Shown here piece by piece: positions 17,383 through 25,267 of a stretch of 64,000 nucleotides of DNA. Numbering within the stretch: position 1 is the first letter of the stretch; each line of letters starts with the position of its first letter. The translations under genes and the position numbers were made by a program. The stretch comes from Hafnia alvei (GTDB lineage: Bacteria > Pseudomonadota > Gammaproteobacteria > Enterobacterales > Enterobacteriaceae). Location: NCBI RefSeq assembly GCF_964063325.1, contig NZ_OZ061315.1:1178001-1242000 (forward strand), given 5' to 3'. Below the pieces are notes generated by a model. That model saw only the letters and a program-made list of their open reading frames with translations, had not been told where the DNA came from and did not search any database.

Positions 17383-18384
17383 TCATGACAGGATTCTTAC
17401 TCTGTTATTATTTTTATTGATCATTCTCAACCTTGAATCGATAGTTTTTTCGATAGCTAAGTGTATGAATAAACCGAAAATTACTGACGCAACAGCAAAT
17501 GCTATGGATGAATATTGAGAAATCACCCAGTTGTTTCCGTTAACCTTTACAAAATCATGATATATAAATGTAATGTAGATGTGCGACAAATATATACTAT
17601 ATGAGGCGTCACCAATTTTGTGGAATATATTATAAACGAAACCACTACCAGATTGAGTTATGGTAGCCAATAATACTATTATAAGGGCGGGGATGCCAAA
17701 CTTAAAGAATCTATCGTAAGATGATAGTGTATCGAGGGCTATATAGCATATGAGAATGAATATAGCAAAGAAAACCATGAACCTTATACTTATTCTATCT
17801 TTCATCATAGGGTATATACACCCTAAAATACATCCTAGGGCAAAATTAATCATCAACGCATCACCTAGGATGTAACCAATATTTACCCAACCCATTCGAG
17901 CATGGCCGCTTATGCTGTAAACGCATATAAATATTACAATGCAAACGAATGCACATGTTATTATTTTATTTTTAGAAAATATAAGTGCAATTGTGAAAAT
18001 GGAATAAAATATCATTTCATAAACAAGAGTCCATGCAGGGCCGTTTGCCATGTGATATTTTTCAAAGCCAAAACCGGGAAGGAGCAATATGTTACCGATA
18101 AAAAAATAGTTATCCTTAAGCGCTATGGTCGTTAGTATTAGTGGTAGAGATAAAATTATATACAATGGATAAATTCGTCTAACTCTTGAAAAAAAGAAAT
18201 TTAATGGAGTCTTTTCTGGTCTTAGCGTGTGAATCATCAAAAAACCACTAAGCACGAAAAAGATATCAACACCAAATCCACCATTTAACTTAAAAATACC
18301 AGCATATGTGCCACTTAAGAAATGGTTAGTTACAACCATTAGTGCAGCGATACCTCTAATTATTTGAAGGTTTTTTAATTCCAT
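17383..18384 (-). CDS. Membrane acyltransferase 3 family protein (2), OafA-like
   Basis: A 333-residue protein with ten or so membrane segments. It opens with LQIIRGIAALMVVTNHFLSG (family RGIAAL-H signature at residues 10-22) and continues GFGVDIFFVLSGFLMIHTL, an exact family motif. Members acetylate O-antigen, peptidoglycan or exopolysaccharide sugars. It starts six bases after the third acyltransferase gene ends, so the two are one transcript. Codon use is strongly AT-biased. Confidence 0.9.
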   Translation of the reverse strand: MELKNLQIIRGIAALMVVTNHFLSGTYAGIFKLNGGFGVDIFFVLSGFLMIHTLRPEKTPLNFFFSRVRRIYPLYIILSLPLILTTIALKDNYFFIGNILLLPGFGFEKYHMANGPAWTLVYEMIFYSIFTIALIFSKNKIITCAFVCIVIFICVYSISGHARMGWVNIGYILGDALMINFALGCILGCIYPMMKDRISIRFMVFFAIFILICYIALDTLSSYDRFFKFGIPALIIVLLATITQSGSGFVYNIFHKIGDASYSIYLSHIYITFIYHDFVKVNGNNWVISQYSSIAFAVASVIFGLFIHLAIEKTIDSRLRMINKNNNRVRILS

Positions 18385-18390
18385 AATAAA

Positions 18391-19512
18391 TCAAATATCC
18401 TGATGGCTATTGAACGACGCAATTGTGCTTTGATATTTTATCTTCATTCTATTAATAGAACTATTGATCATGTATGTTGCCAATACCGGAATAAACAAAC
18501 CAGCCATAAAATATAACGTGAAGAATTGCTTGTTGGCATAATGTTTTGTACCACTACTGTTTTTTATATCATACATTCCTAGATAATAAAAAACAAAATC
18601 TACCAATAAAAAAGCTAATAAATGATAACTCATTATTGACTTGCTGTAACCGTCTATTAACTTAACAAGTGACAGCTCTTTGTAGTATTCCGCCACGATA
18701 TTTGATATAACAAAAATGGTAGTTATGCATAGCATTGATGTAATTAGATGCAAATAGAAACTCATTCCATATTTACTCCAAGCCATACCTATAGGTATTA
18801 TTGGTGTTACATTATTTATTGATACAAGAATAATAAATGAAATTAGGATTATGTAAGGGGACTTCATTTTTAGATATGCATCCTTGAATAAATGCCCTAA
18901 AACATAGTACATACTGCCAACAGATACCTGAGACGCCAAATTAAATACTTGATTATCACTGTGGATGTATTCCAATGATAGGAATGTCATTCCGTAATAC
19001 CCAGATAATAATGAAAAAATAAAAAGTATTGAATTGCTTTTAATCTTTAGTATAAATGTCATTAAAACTGAAACAAGTACGTATGCAAATAAAAACCAAG
19101 CAACAAGGAAAAAGCTATTATTATTGAAGTTTCTTTTAAAAATGGTTTTTATTGTTTCTCCTATTGTTGGTTCGTAAATAGTTCCAACATAAAATCCAAA
19201 CTTGTTACTGAGATATATAGCTATAATTGAAATTATAATATATGTGTAAATTATATAAGGAATATGTTTCTTTAATATTTTTAATACTGACTTGAATGCA
19301 GCTCTATCCTTATAAAGAACTCCTCCGAGGAAAAAGAACAGTGGCATATGAAAAACATATGGCTTGAATAGATCAAATAAAGTTATCGACAAGTGCCCTA
19401 TGACAACAAAAGAAATTCCTATTGCCTGCACATAACTTAGTGATAGAGATTGAGTGGGGGTAATCTTCATGTCATCAAAATAATTGTAGTGTTTAGAGGA
19501 GTATAACATCAT
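18391..19512 (-). CDS. Membrane acyltransferase 3 family protein (3)
   Basis: A 373-residue membrane protein, very AT-rich. The family signature is present in altered form: SLSYVQAIGISFVVIGHLSI with the histidine, then KPYVFHMPLFFFLGGVLYKD in place of PxFFxxSG. This version resembles the YkrP/fucose-acetyltransferase-like branch. The start may instead be the internal ATG 19470 (MKITPTQSLSL), since neither start has a good ribosome-binding site. It is the first gene of the leftward cassette; the promoter should lie in 19513-19660. Confidence 0.8.
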   Translation of the reverse strand: MMLYSSKHYNYFDDMKITPTQSLSLSYVQAIGISFVVIGHLSITLFDLFKPYVFHMPLFFFLGGVLYKDRAAFKSVLKILKKHIPYIIYTYIIISIIAIYLSNKFGFYVGTIYEPTIGETIKTIFKRNFNNNSFFLVAWFLFAYVLVSVLMTFILKIKSNSILFIFSLLSGYYGMTFLSLEYIHSDNQVFNLASQVSVGSMYYVLGHLFKDAYLKMKSPYIILISFIILVSINNVTPIIPIGMAWSKYGMSFYLHLITSMLCITTIFVISNIVAEYYKELSLVKLIDGYSKSIMSYHLLAFLLVDFVFYYLGMYDIKNSSGTKHYANKQFFTLYFMAGLFIPVLATYMINSSINRMKIKYQSTIASFNSHQDI

Positions 19513-19629
19513 CAGGTGGGGTTGTTGAATGAATAGAACGGCAGAATCAGATCACACGCAAGCACCGAAGATGATTTCTGAACTAATCTGACGTCTGCTC
19601 TCTTCACAACCGCCTACACCATAAATATA

Positions 19630-19645
19630 CTGTATGCATAAACAG
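19630..19645 (+). promoter_or_regulatory. LexA box (SOS operator)
   Basis: CTGTATGCATAAACAG has the full CTGT-N8-ACAG core of enterobacterial LexA sites. It sits 20 bases before the ATG of the UmuD'-like gene, as in umuDC operators. Confidence 0.85.
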
Positions 19646-19664
19646 TGTGTTTTATAGGTGACAT

Positions 19665-19985
19665 ATGGGCTTTCCATCCCCCGCAGCAGACTACATCGAC
19701 AAACCAATAAGCCTTGATAAGCTATGCATTAAAACACCACACGCCACATACTTCATGAAGTGTCCCGACTATTGCCCGAGCGCTGGCGTGTTGAAAGACG
19801 CGCTACTAGTGATCGATAGCTCTAAAAGGGCGGTCCACGGAAGCGTCGTTGTTGCAGCGCTCTGTGGTGAGTTCGTATTGCGTCGGTTGCTAACGATGCC
19901 TGTGCCTTGCTTAGCGAAGCTGGAAAATTATGATGATGTGACGTTTGCTGATGAAGAGACGGGATTTGAGATATTCGGGGGGTGA
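19665..19985 (+). CDS. UmuD'-like protein lacking the cleavage site and catalytic pair
   Basis: A 106-residue LexA/UmuD-fold protein. MGFPSPAADYIDKPISLDKL aligns with UmuD from Gly25, so the gene encodes the already cut form with Met in place of the Cys24 side. Further matches are HATYFMK, LLVIDSSKRAVHGSVVVAAL and GEFVLRRLLT. The serine of the GDSM motif (Ser60) is not kept and Lys97 aligns with Arg, so self-cleavage is not possible. The stop falls after a run of six G; with seven the frame would read on as GVTHVV, matching UmuD GVVIHVV, so the C-terminus is frameshifted. P1 HumD is a comparable UmuD' homologue. SOS control by the LexA box is expected. Confidence 0.85.
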   Translation: MGFPSPAADYIDKPISLDKLCIKTPHATYFMKCPDYCPSAGVLKDALLVIDSSKRAVHGSVVVAALCGEFVLRRLLTMPVPCLAKLENYDDVTFADEETGFEIFGG

Positions 19986-20093
19986 CGCATGTAGTCAACG
20001 ATATGACGATGAGCGAGTTCGATGACAACCCGTGTATTTGATGGGAGAGAGCACTATCGCAGATCACCCACTTGGTGGCCTGCGGTAATTCTC

Positions 20094-20164
20094 TGGGACA
20101 GATTTGGGACTGGTTACCAAAGGTTGCCTTCAGTCAGTTACCGTAACTTTCAGTGTATTGGGAC
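20094..20164 (+). repeat. Three TGGGAC repeats near the attachment site (integrase arm sites?)
   Basis: TGGGAC occurs at 20094-20099, 20105-20110 and 20159-20164, all in the same orientation within 125 bases of the attachment core. Short direct repeats next to a core are the usual form of integrase arm-type binding sites. Confidence 0.5.
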
Positions 20165-20216
20165 GTGTGAGCGCCGTGTGGTGCGGTAAGTTACTGGTTT
20201 ATAATGTGGATCTATG

Positions 20217-20263
20217 AACTTCTAAGCCGTAGGTCACAGGTTCGAATCCTGTAGGGCGTACCA
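20217..20263 (+). repeat. Prophage right attachment site: 3' fragment of tRNA-Arg(UCU)
   Basis: From CTTCTAAGCCGT to the terminal CCA the sequence is the 3' half of an argU-like tRNA: anticodon loop CTTCTAA, T-arm with GGTTCGAATCC and a 3' acceptor strand GGGCGTACCA. The bases before it do not form a D-arm or 5' acceptor strand, so this is a fragment, the duplicated core left by integration. The complete tRNA gene should lie at the left end of the prophage. Confidence 0.85.
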
Positions 20264-20972
20264 TTTTCAAGTCAACACACCTCAACTGAATTCGCTTTTT
20301 CTCCTTTATACTCTCTGAAATCACTGGATTTTTCTGTCTCAAGCACTCGCCATGTATACCGGTAGCCCCATCACGCGGTTGGCTACACTGCTTTTGATGC
20401 TAACAGGCGTTCGTTGCGTATGGTTGGATAGATTTCGATAAGTGTACTTGGTGGGTTATTGAGATGATGAAATTGCGTCGTTCTCACCTTGTGCCACTTT
20501 CCAGCCAAGCAATTGCCATATAGCTTGAGCTTATTTTCTTTTTAACGTGATGAAGGGATAAATGAATATGACAACGACATGCCAGAATGTGGTTCTGATA
20601 ATGTCATTGAGCGCTATAAGGCATCATCATAAATACGTCTATTTTCATTTCAGCTTATTCCCGAGTTTGATTTCATTACGGCTCTATTTTTTAAGATAAA
20701 TGAATTTTTAATTCAATCTAGTGCGTTAAGTTGCCAAGCTTATAGGGAAGTCTTGCGTTATTTATAATGGATGTTGTTTATATGGATTTTTTATCTGTGG
20801 GCTCCATTAAAAATAGTGGCGTCAATTTCATGAATTTTTTTTAAATTCTTTATTTTCAAGTGTTTGACGTGAAAAGATATCCGATATTCCTAATTTATTC
20901 TGCATGGGTTGCAAATATTAACTTTTATTAGTAACGTGGCTAGACCAATTCAATTCGTGAAAAATTTAAAGT
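20264..20972. other. 709-bp AT-rich intergenic region right of the prophage
   Basis: It contains one integrase scrap (20334-20414). Another 25-codon open stretch near 20547-20632 (plus strand, ...NEYDNDMPECGS...) looks protein-like but has no start, so it may be another relic. The last 300 bases are very AT-rich and I see nothing in them. Confidence 0.6.
20334..20414 (+). pseudogene. Remnant of a P4-type tyrosine integrase
   Basis: The translated stretch LAMYTGSPITRLATLLLMLTGVR (split here: LAMYTGSPITRLA, then TLLLMLTGVR) fits the region just before the catalytic arginine box of P4-family integrases, which carry a similar TRLALRLLMLTFVRTGELR segment. The frame leaves the family pattern after GVR and stops 27 bases later. 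It lies 70 bases beyond the tRNA fragment, on the host side, and is probably left from an earlier element at the same tRNA. Confidence 0.6.
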
Positions 20973-21638
20973 ATGTTTCGCTACAAAAAATTAATTATCA
21001 GAATGTTATGCCTTTTGCTAGTTTGTTCCTCGTTATCAGGCTGTATATCATTGGGTCTGATGCTCTCTACCGATCGGAATAATGATTTCCATAAATCAAC
21101 TTGGAAATCCGATACCATCACCGCGCTCTCGTTAGGCAAAGATAGTAACGGAATAACCGGTTGGGTATTTGTCGGAAAACATTTTGACTACCTTCTTACA
21201 AAAGGCGGGGATAACGTTGTTGAACTGTTAATGGATCCCGCTATCTACCGGGAAAAAATAAAGGTTGCTAACAACGTACATTTTCTAATTAATCCAGATA
21301 AAAAAGAATTCGAGGGAGAAATTACACTAAGCTACACGTGGACTAATGAAAAAGATAAAACTGCGGCGATAGGCTATGGATTTATTTGTAAAGATAACGC
21401 CATCACATGTTCACTATCGATAAACAATTTAAGCGGAACCATCCATCAGAAAAATAGCGATCAGAATGCAGTAAAACTTCTCCCTTTTTACCACCCATTT
21501 GTTGTTGAATTCTATCAGTATAAAAGAGACCTCATTGGGCCAAGATCGGCTTGGGTTCTGTTGCCGGTCACGCTAGCATTAGACGTGGTGACGCTACCTT
21601 TACAGTTTCTTATCGTTTCCGTTGCTACCCACCATTGA
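20973..21638 (+). CDS. Putative outer-membrane lipoprotein
   Basis: A 221-residue protein with a lipoprotein signal: basic start (MFRYKKLIIR), hydrophobic core and LSGC lipobox with the cysteine at about residue 24. The mature part is beta-rich, with a GWVFVGKHFDYLLTKGGD segment, and ends in a hydrophobic stretch (WVLLPVTLALDVVTLPLQFLI) as in YceK/YidQ-type lipoproteins. Function unknown. The ribosome-binding site is weak and the upstream region is AT-rich. Confidence 0.75.
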   Translation: MFRYKKLIIRMLCLLLVCSSLSGCISLGLMLSTDRNNDFHKSTWKSDTITALSLGKDSNGITGWVFVGKHFDYLLTKGGDNVVELLMDPAIYREKIKVANNVHFLINPDKKEFEGEITLSYTWTNEKDKTAAIGYGFICKDNAITCSLSINNLSGTIHQKNSDQNAVKLLPFYHPFVVEFYQYKRDLIGPRSAWVLLPVTLALDVVTLPLQFLIVSVATHH

Positions 21639-21676
21639 TATTTTGTGTGTGCAGGAATACCTGCACACTGGAAGAA

Positions 21677-22126
21677 TTACTCTTCTTCGGCAAGCGGCGT
21701 TTCATTCACTTTATTCTGAATGACATCGCCGTACTCAGCCTGAGAATCCCGGACGTTTTTCTGTACTGAAATAGCACCAAATAAACTCAGGAAAAAGGCG
21801 ATGGCATAGAAGCCTTTTTCGCTTGGCAACAACCCGGCATTCCACAAGCCAATCGCCAACAGAACAATAGAGATGGCAAAAGAGGCAACACAAGATATGT
21901 AATAGATGTGGCTGGTAGGAATGCCTTCAATACGGTCCCGCACCGTTTTTTGCAGTGATACTGATGCAAATAACCCGAGCAACATCACGGCAAAATAGTA
22001 TCCCCTTTCGTTCAATGCCATATCAGAACGCCAGAGTCCTATCAGGTAGACCACAACGCCACCGCCCAGTGCCAGCCAAGACATAGCATTAAAAGCCTGA
22101 GAAGTATTTTTCAAAGCTGTTTTCAT
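21677..22126 (-). CDS. yiaA: Inner membrane protein YiaA
   Basis: A 149-residue protein with two copies of the YiaAB two-helix domain (residues 12-60 and 75-125). Each ends in a SVQKNVRD / SLQKTVRD motif, and LNERGYYFAVMLLGLF and SEKGFYAIAFFLSLFGA match Escherichia YiaA closely. It has four membrane segments and an acidic C-terminus. Its physiological role is not established. No yiaB partner is seen next to it. Confidence 0.9.
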   Translation of the reverse strand: MKTALKNTSQAFNAMSWLALGGGVVVYLIGLWRSDMALNERGYYFAVMLLGLFASVSLQKTVRDRIEGIPTSHIYYISCVASFAISIVLLAIGLWNAGLLPSEKGFYAIAFFLSLFGAISVQKNVRDSQAEYGDVIQNKVNETPLAEEE

Positions 22127-22373
22127 TAAAAACCTCGTTCCTTGTTGATTTTAGAGCACGGGAACTATCCGCTACTCAATTTTTGGTTGGTCCATATGGA
22201 CTAACGCATCATTCCAAGATAGTGACTCCAAGAATAATTTTTGATTCGCAAACATGCGGCCGCTGATTGTACGTGAGGAGGTCACACGACGCGCCCATCG
22301 CTACAATGGCGGCCACTTACCCGTGCGTCAAATTAGCCTTAGTCTTAGTAGGCCATTTTTTGTGGCATGACGC

Positions 22374-22430
22374 TAGGCCGCGTCAGATGTTTATCGCAAA
22401 ACTCTACTGAAAAACGTCTGACACGGCCTA
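22374..22430. repeat. 19-bp inverted repeat downstream of yqiK
   Basis: Arms TAGGCCGCGTCAGATGTTT and, complementary, AAACGTCTGACACGGCCTA differ at two positions and flank a 19-base loop. It starts 18 bases after the yqiK stop. There is no T-run, so it looks like a dispersed palindromic element or an mRNA-stabilising hairpin more than an ordinary terminator. Confidence 0.7.
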
Positions 22431-22447
22431 GTTATGCTGAAAATATC

Positions 22448-24178
22448 TTAAGCAGGTAGCGGAGGATTTTCGTTGCTAACAACCGATATATTTTCTTGTA
22501 CAGGATGCTCAGCCGCTGTTAGGTCTGCATGGCCAAGAGTGTTGGGTAATGCTGCTGTGAGTGCGGCTAGTGAACCACCTGAAAGGCCGACTTCTTTGAG
22601 CAGAGAATCTACAATAGGTGCATGCGTACGGTAGGATAATGCAGCCGTCATCGCTTGTTCTGCGAGATTACCGCCACCATTGTTGCTTGGTTCTGATGAG
22701 CTTCCGGCTGTGGCAGAACCATTACGGTTTAAACCGTCAACCTGAATTATTTTAATTCCGTCGATAGATTTCATTGGCTCAACGGATTTCTCAATGATGC
22801 TAGGCAGGGACTGCAATAGCGCCAATTTGAATTTTAAGCTGGTCTGATTATCCGACAGTATATTGACCGCATCGTTTAACGCCCTCTGGGCTTCAGCTTC
22901 AGCCAACCCTTTCTTCAATGTTGCTTCAGCAAGTTTAATGATGGCTGATGCTTGCAGTTCCGCTGCTTCTTTCTCGGCTTGTGCCTTTAGCGTTAACTGT
23001 ACGGCTTCGGTTTCTGCAGATTGTTTAGCAACGATTAGTGCAACCTGTTTTGCACGATCCGCCTCTGCAGTTTCTCTGGTTGTCACCACATGCTCTTCGG
23101 CTCGGACTGCCTCGGCTAATGCATCGTTTGCCCTTGCTTGAGCTTGGGATTGCTGTTCAGATTTACTGGCAATAGCAATATCTTTGTCCTGTGCTGCGAT
23201 TTCGGTAACTTGCTGTTGTTCAATTTCTTTTATTCTAATTTCACGTTCAGCCTCCACCTTACGAGTGCGAACAGCCTGCTCTCGCGCGATTTCTGCTTCC
23301 TGGATCTGACGTTCAGTACTAATACGACTCTGTTCAGCTTCTCGACGACGTTCAGCCTCAAATACAGCAATGTTGGCGCTTTGCTCAGCGCTACGGGTTT
23401 TCACCTGCTGCTCTTGGTCAAAGGTCATGAACGATTCTTGCTGCTCAATTTCTAGCTTACGTGACATGGCATCGCGGTTCTTTTCACGCACGGCCACTTC
23501 TATGTCTTGTTCGACTTCGTTACGTTCACGGCGGCGGCGTTCGGTTTCCTGAGTCAGCTTGGTTAGCCCCTCTGCATCAAACGCATTGTTAGGGTCGAAG
23601 AACTCTTTTGAGGTTTGGTTAAAGTTGGTTAATGAAACACTTTCCAGCTCTAGGCCGTTCTTGGTTAAATCCTCTGCGACCGTATTTTGTACGCCTTGAA
23701 CGAAGTGTTCGCGGGTATCTTGCAGGTCATGCATGGTCATTTGTGATGCCGTTGCACGCAGTGCATCTACAAATTTATCTTCGATAAGGATCCGCAGATC
23801 CTCTGGTGACAGCGTTCTTTGTCCTAACGTCTGTGCAGCGGTTGCGATGCCTTCAATCGTTGGCTTAACACGAACAAAGAATGCGACGACCACATCGACT
23901 CGCATACGGTCTTTGGTGATCAAGCTGTCTTTCATGGAGCGGCTGACTTCCAGCTTGAGGGTATTCATATTGATATGGATAAGCTCATGAAATATAGGAA
24001 GTACAATAGCACCTCCGCTCATCACGACTTTCAGCCCCCCTAAACCGGTTCGAACAAAAGATTGCTCGGCAGAAGCACGCTCATAGAGTCGAGAAAAAAT
24101 AATCCCGATCACCAACAATACGATTAATACGCCAAATGAAACAAATCCCCAATAAGGGATGCTATCCATTTCAAACAT
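22448..24178 (-). CDS. yqiK: Flotillin-like inner membrane protein YqiK
   Basis: A 576-residue flotillin/SPFH protein. One membrane helix lies near the N-terminus (SFGVLIVLLVIGIIFSRLY), then the band-7 domain (SAEQSFVRTGLGGLKVVMSG to about residue 200), a long Glu/Ala/Arg coiled coil (about 210-430) and a C-terminal flotillin tail (SLKFKLALLQSLPSIIEKSVEP). Flotillins form detergent-resistant membrane assemblies. ATG 24178 is chosen because AAAGGA lies eight bases upstream; a start seven codons earlier lacks one. It lies 35 bases after yqiJ in the same operon. Confidence 0.93.
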   Translation of the reverse strand: MFEMDSIPYWGFVSFGVLIVLLVIGIIFSRLYERASAEQSFVRTGLGGLKVVMSGGAIVLPIFHELIHINMNTLKLEVSRSMKDSLITKDRMRVDVVVAFFVRVKPTIEGIATAAQTLGQRTLSPEDLRILIEDKFVDALRATASQMTMHDLQDTREHFVQGVQNTVAEDLTKNGLELESVSLTNFNQTSKEFFDPNNAFDAEGLTKLTQETERRRRERNEVEQDIEVAVREKNRDAMSRKLEIEQQESFMTFDQEQQVKTRSAEQSANIAVFEAERRREAEQSRISTERQIQEAEIAREQAVRTRKVEAEREIRIKEIEQQQVTEIAAQDKDIAIASKSEQQSQAQARANDALAEAVRAEEHVVTTRETAEADRAKQVALIVAKQSAETEAVQLTLKAQAEKEAAELQASAIIKLAEATLKKGLAEAEAQRALNDAVNILSDNQTSLKFKLALLQSLPSIIEKSVEPMKSIDGIKIIQVDGLNRNGSATAGSSSEPSNNGGGNLAEQAMTAALSYRTHAPIVDSLLKEVGLSGGSLAALTAALPNTLGHADLTAAEHPVQENISVVSNENPPLPA

Positions 24179-24213
24179 AAAATTTCCTTTTGATATCATT
24201 AAGTAATATAGAA

Positions 24214-24852
24214 CTACAGTAAATTAGGCCAAGGGTTTTTACTTGCTAAAAATCGCGCTGCCGTTATTTGGGCAATAATTAGCACACGTTCTCCTCGGAT
24301 AAAAATAACGTCTGAACTTTCTGGCTCAATCAATAAATAGTGAGATTGGCCGAAGGTATCAATAATTTTGCATTCGGCAGACATGCCGGGTTGCTCTGCT
24401 GATTGAGTAACGAGAGCCATTGAGCCAACAAAACTATCTTCTGATACGGCGAAGGATTCATCTTTCGGAAGGTAAGGGGCAAGCCATCGACCTATGAAAT
24501 GTAAAGTCGGCAGCGATAGAGCAAATGAAATCAGGGCCATTGCCCCTGCAGATAACGGCGTTTGAAGCAGGCTAATCATTAGGTATTGCCCGCTGATGCC
24601 AATAATAGCAAAACTACCCAGTAGCAAAACGAGTGCAACCAGCAACGGAAGCCTGCCAATATGCAACCAGCTTAGCGCTTGTACTAGCAGATTATCTCCG
24701 CTAGCAAGATCAAGATGAGTTTCTAGAGAGGAATCTATATGGCTGAATGCACTTGCGCCTATTAATAACGATAATACCTCTAATACACCTAGTGAAATGA
24801 TGAATGCGAGCGCGAAAAGAAAAGGAGCGTTATAGGCTGATAGTAGTACCAC
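24214..24852 (-). CDS. yqiJ: Inner membrane protein YqiJ (NfeD-like OB-fold partner of flotillin)
   Basis: A 212-residue protein with three or four membrane segments (residues 10-35, 65-85, 90-125) followed by a soluble C-terminal OB-like domain (GSMALVTQSAEQPGMSAECKI to ERVLIIAQI). The layout is that of YqiJ, the partner always found upstream of YqiK and related to NfeD proteins that accompany flotillins. The AGGAG site eight bases upstream supports ATG 24852. Confidence 0.92.
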   Translation of the reverse strand: MVLLSAYNAPFLFALAFIISLGVLEVLSLLIGASAFSHIDSSLETHLDLASGDNLLVQALSWLHIGRLPLLVALVLLLGSFAIIGISGQYLMISLLQTPLSAGAMALISFALSLPTLHFIGRWLAPYLPKDESFAVSEDSFVGSMALVTQSAEQPGMSAECKIIDTFGQSHYLLIEPESSDVIFIRGERVLIIAQITAARFLASKNPWPNLL

Positions 24853-25267
24853 TAGGAGATCCTTTCTATGTATATCCGTAATAGCGACTATTCTAACGTT
24901 ATTTTTTTATTTCGGATACGGAGGCACAGAGATATAGGAAAATACTGAGGTGAAATAATCTTTAATTATATTTAAAAGGAATTTATTGAGGCTTAAGTTT
25001 TTTTTGCCTTAGATGGGTTTTTATCTCGCCGAAAATAAATTTAACGATATAAATAATCGTAATTTAATGCTTTTTAGGCATAGAGCAGTTGGCTACTTCA
25101 TGATAGTACGGTGAGACTGTGATCTTATCTGGCTATGAATGAATTTTTCGTGCTTCTGGGGTTATCTGTGTAATTCACTCTGTAAATGTGGGGGCCTCAA
25201 TTTGAGATACAAATAATCTTATTCATATAAAACATAGTAATAATAAAAATATTTGAACCCCAAGAGG
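24853..25267. other. 415-bp intergenic region between two leftward operons
   Basis: AT-rich. It should hold the yqiJK promoter (minus strand) and the end of the regulator transcript. I see no strong terminator, repeat or small gene. Confidence 0.5.

Noticed and set aside
20217..20263. Complete tRNA gene
   Set aside because: Only the 3' half is present; no D-arm or 5' acceptor strand upstream.
22863..23455. Serine/cysteine-rich open frames on the plus strand within yqiK
   Set aside because: Complement of the coiled-coil codons of a clear real gene.
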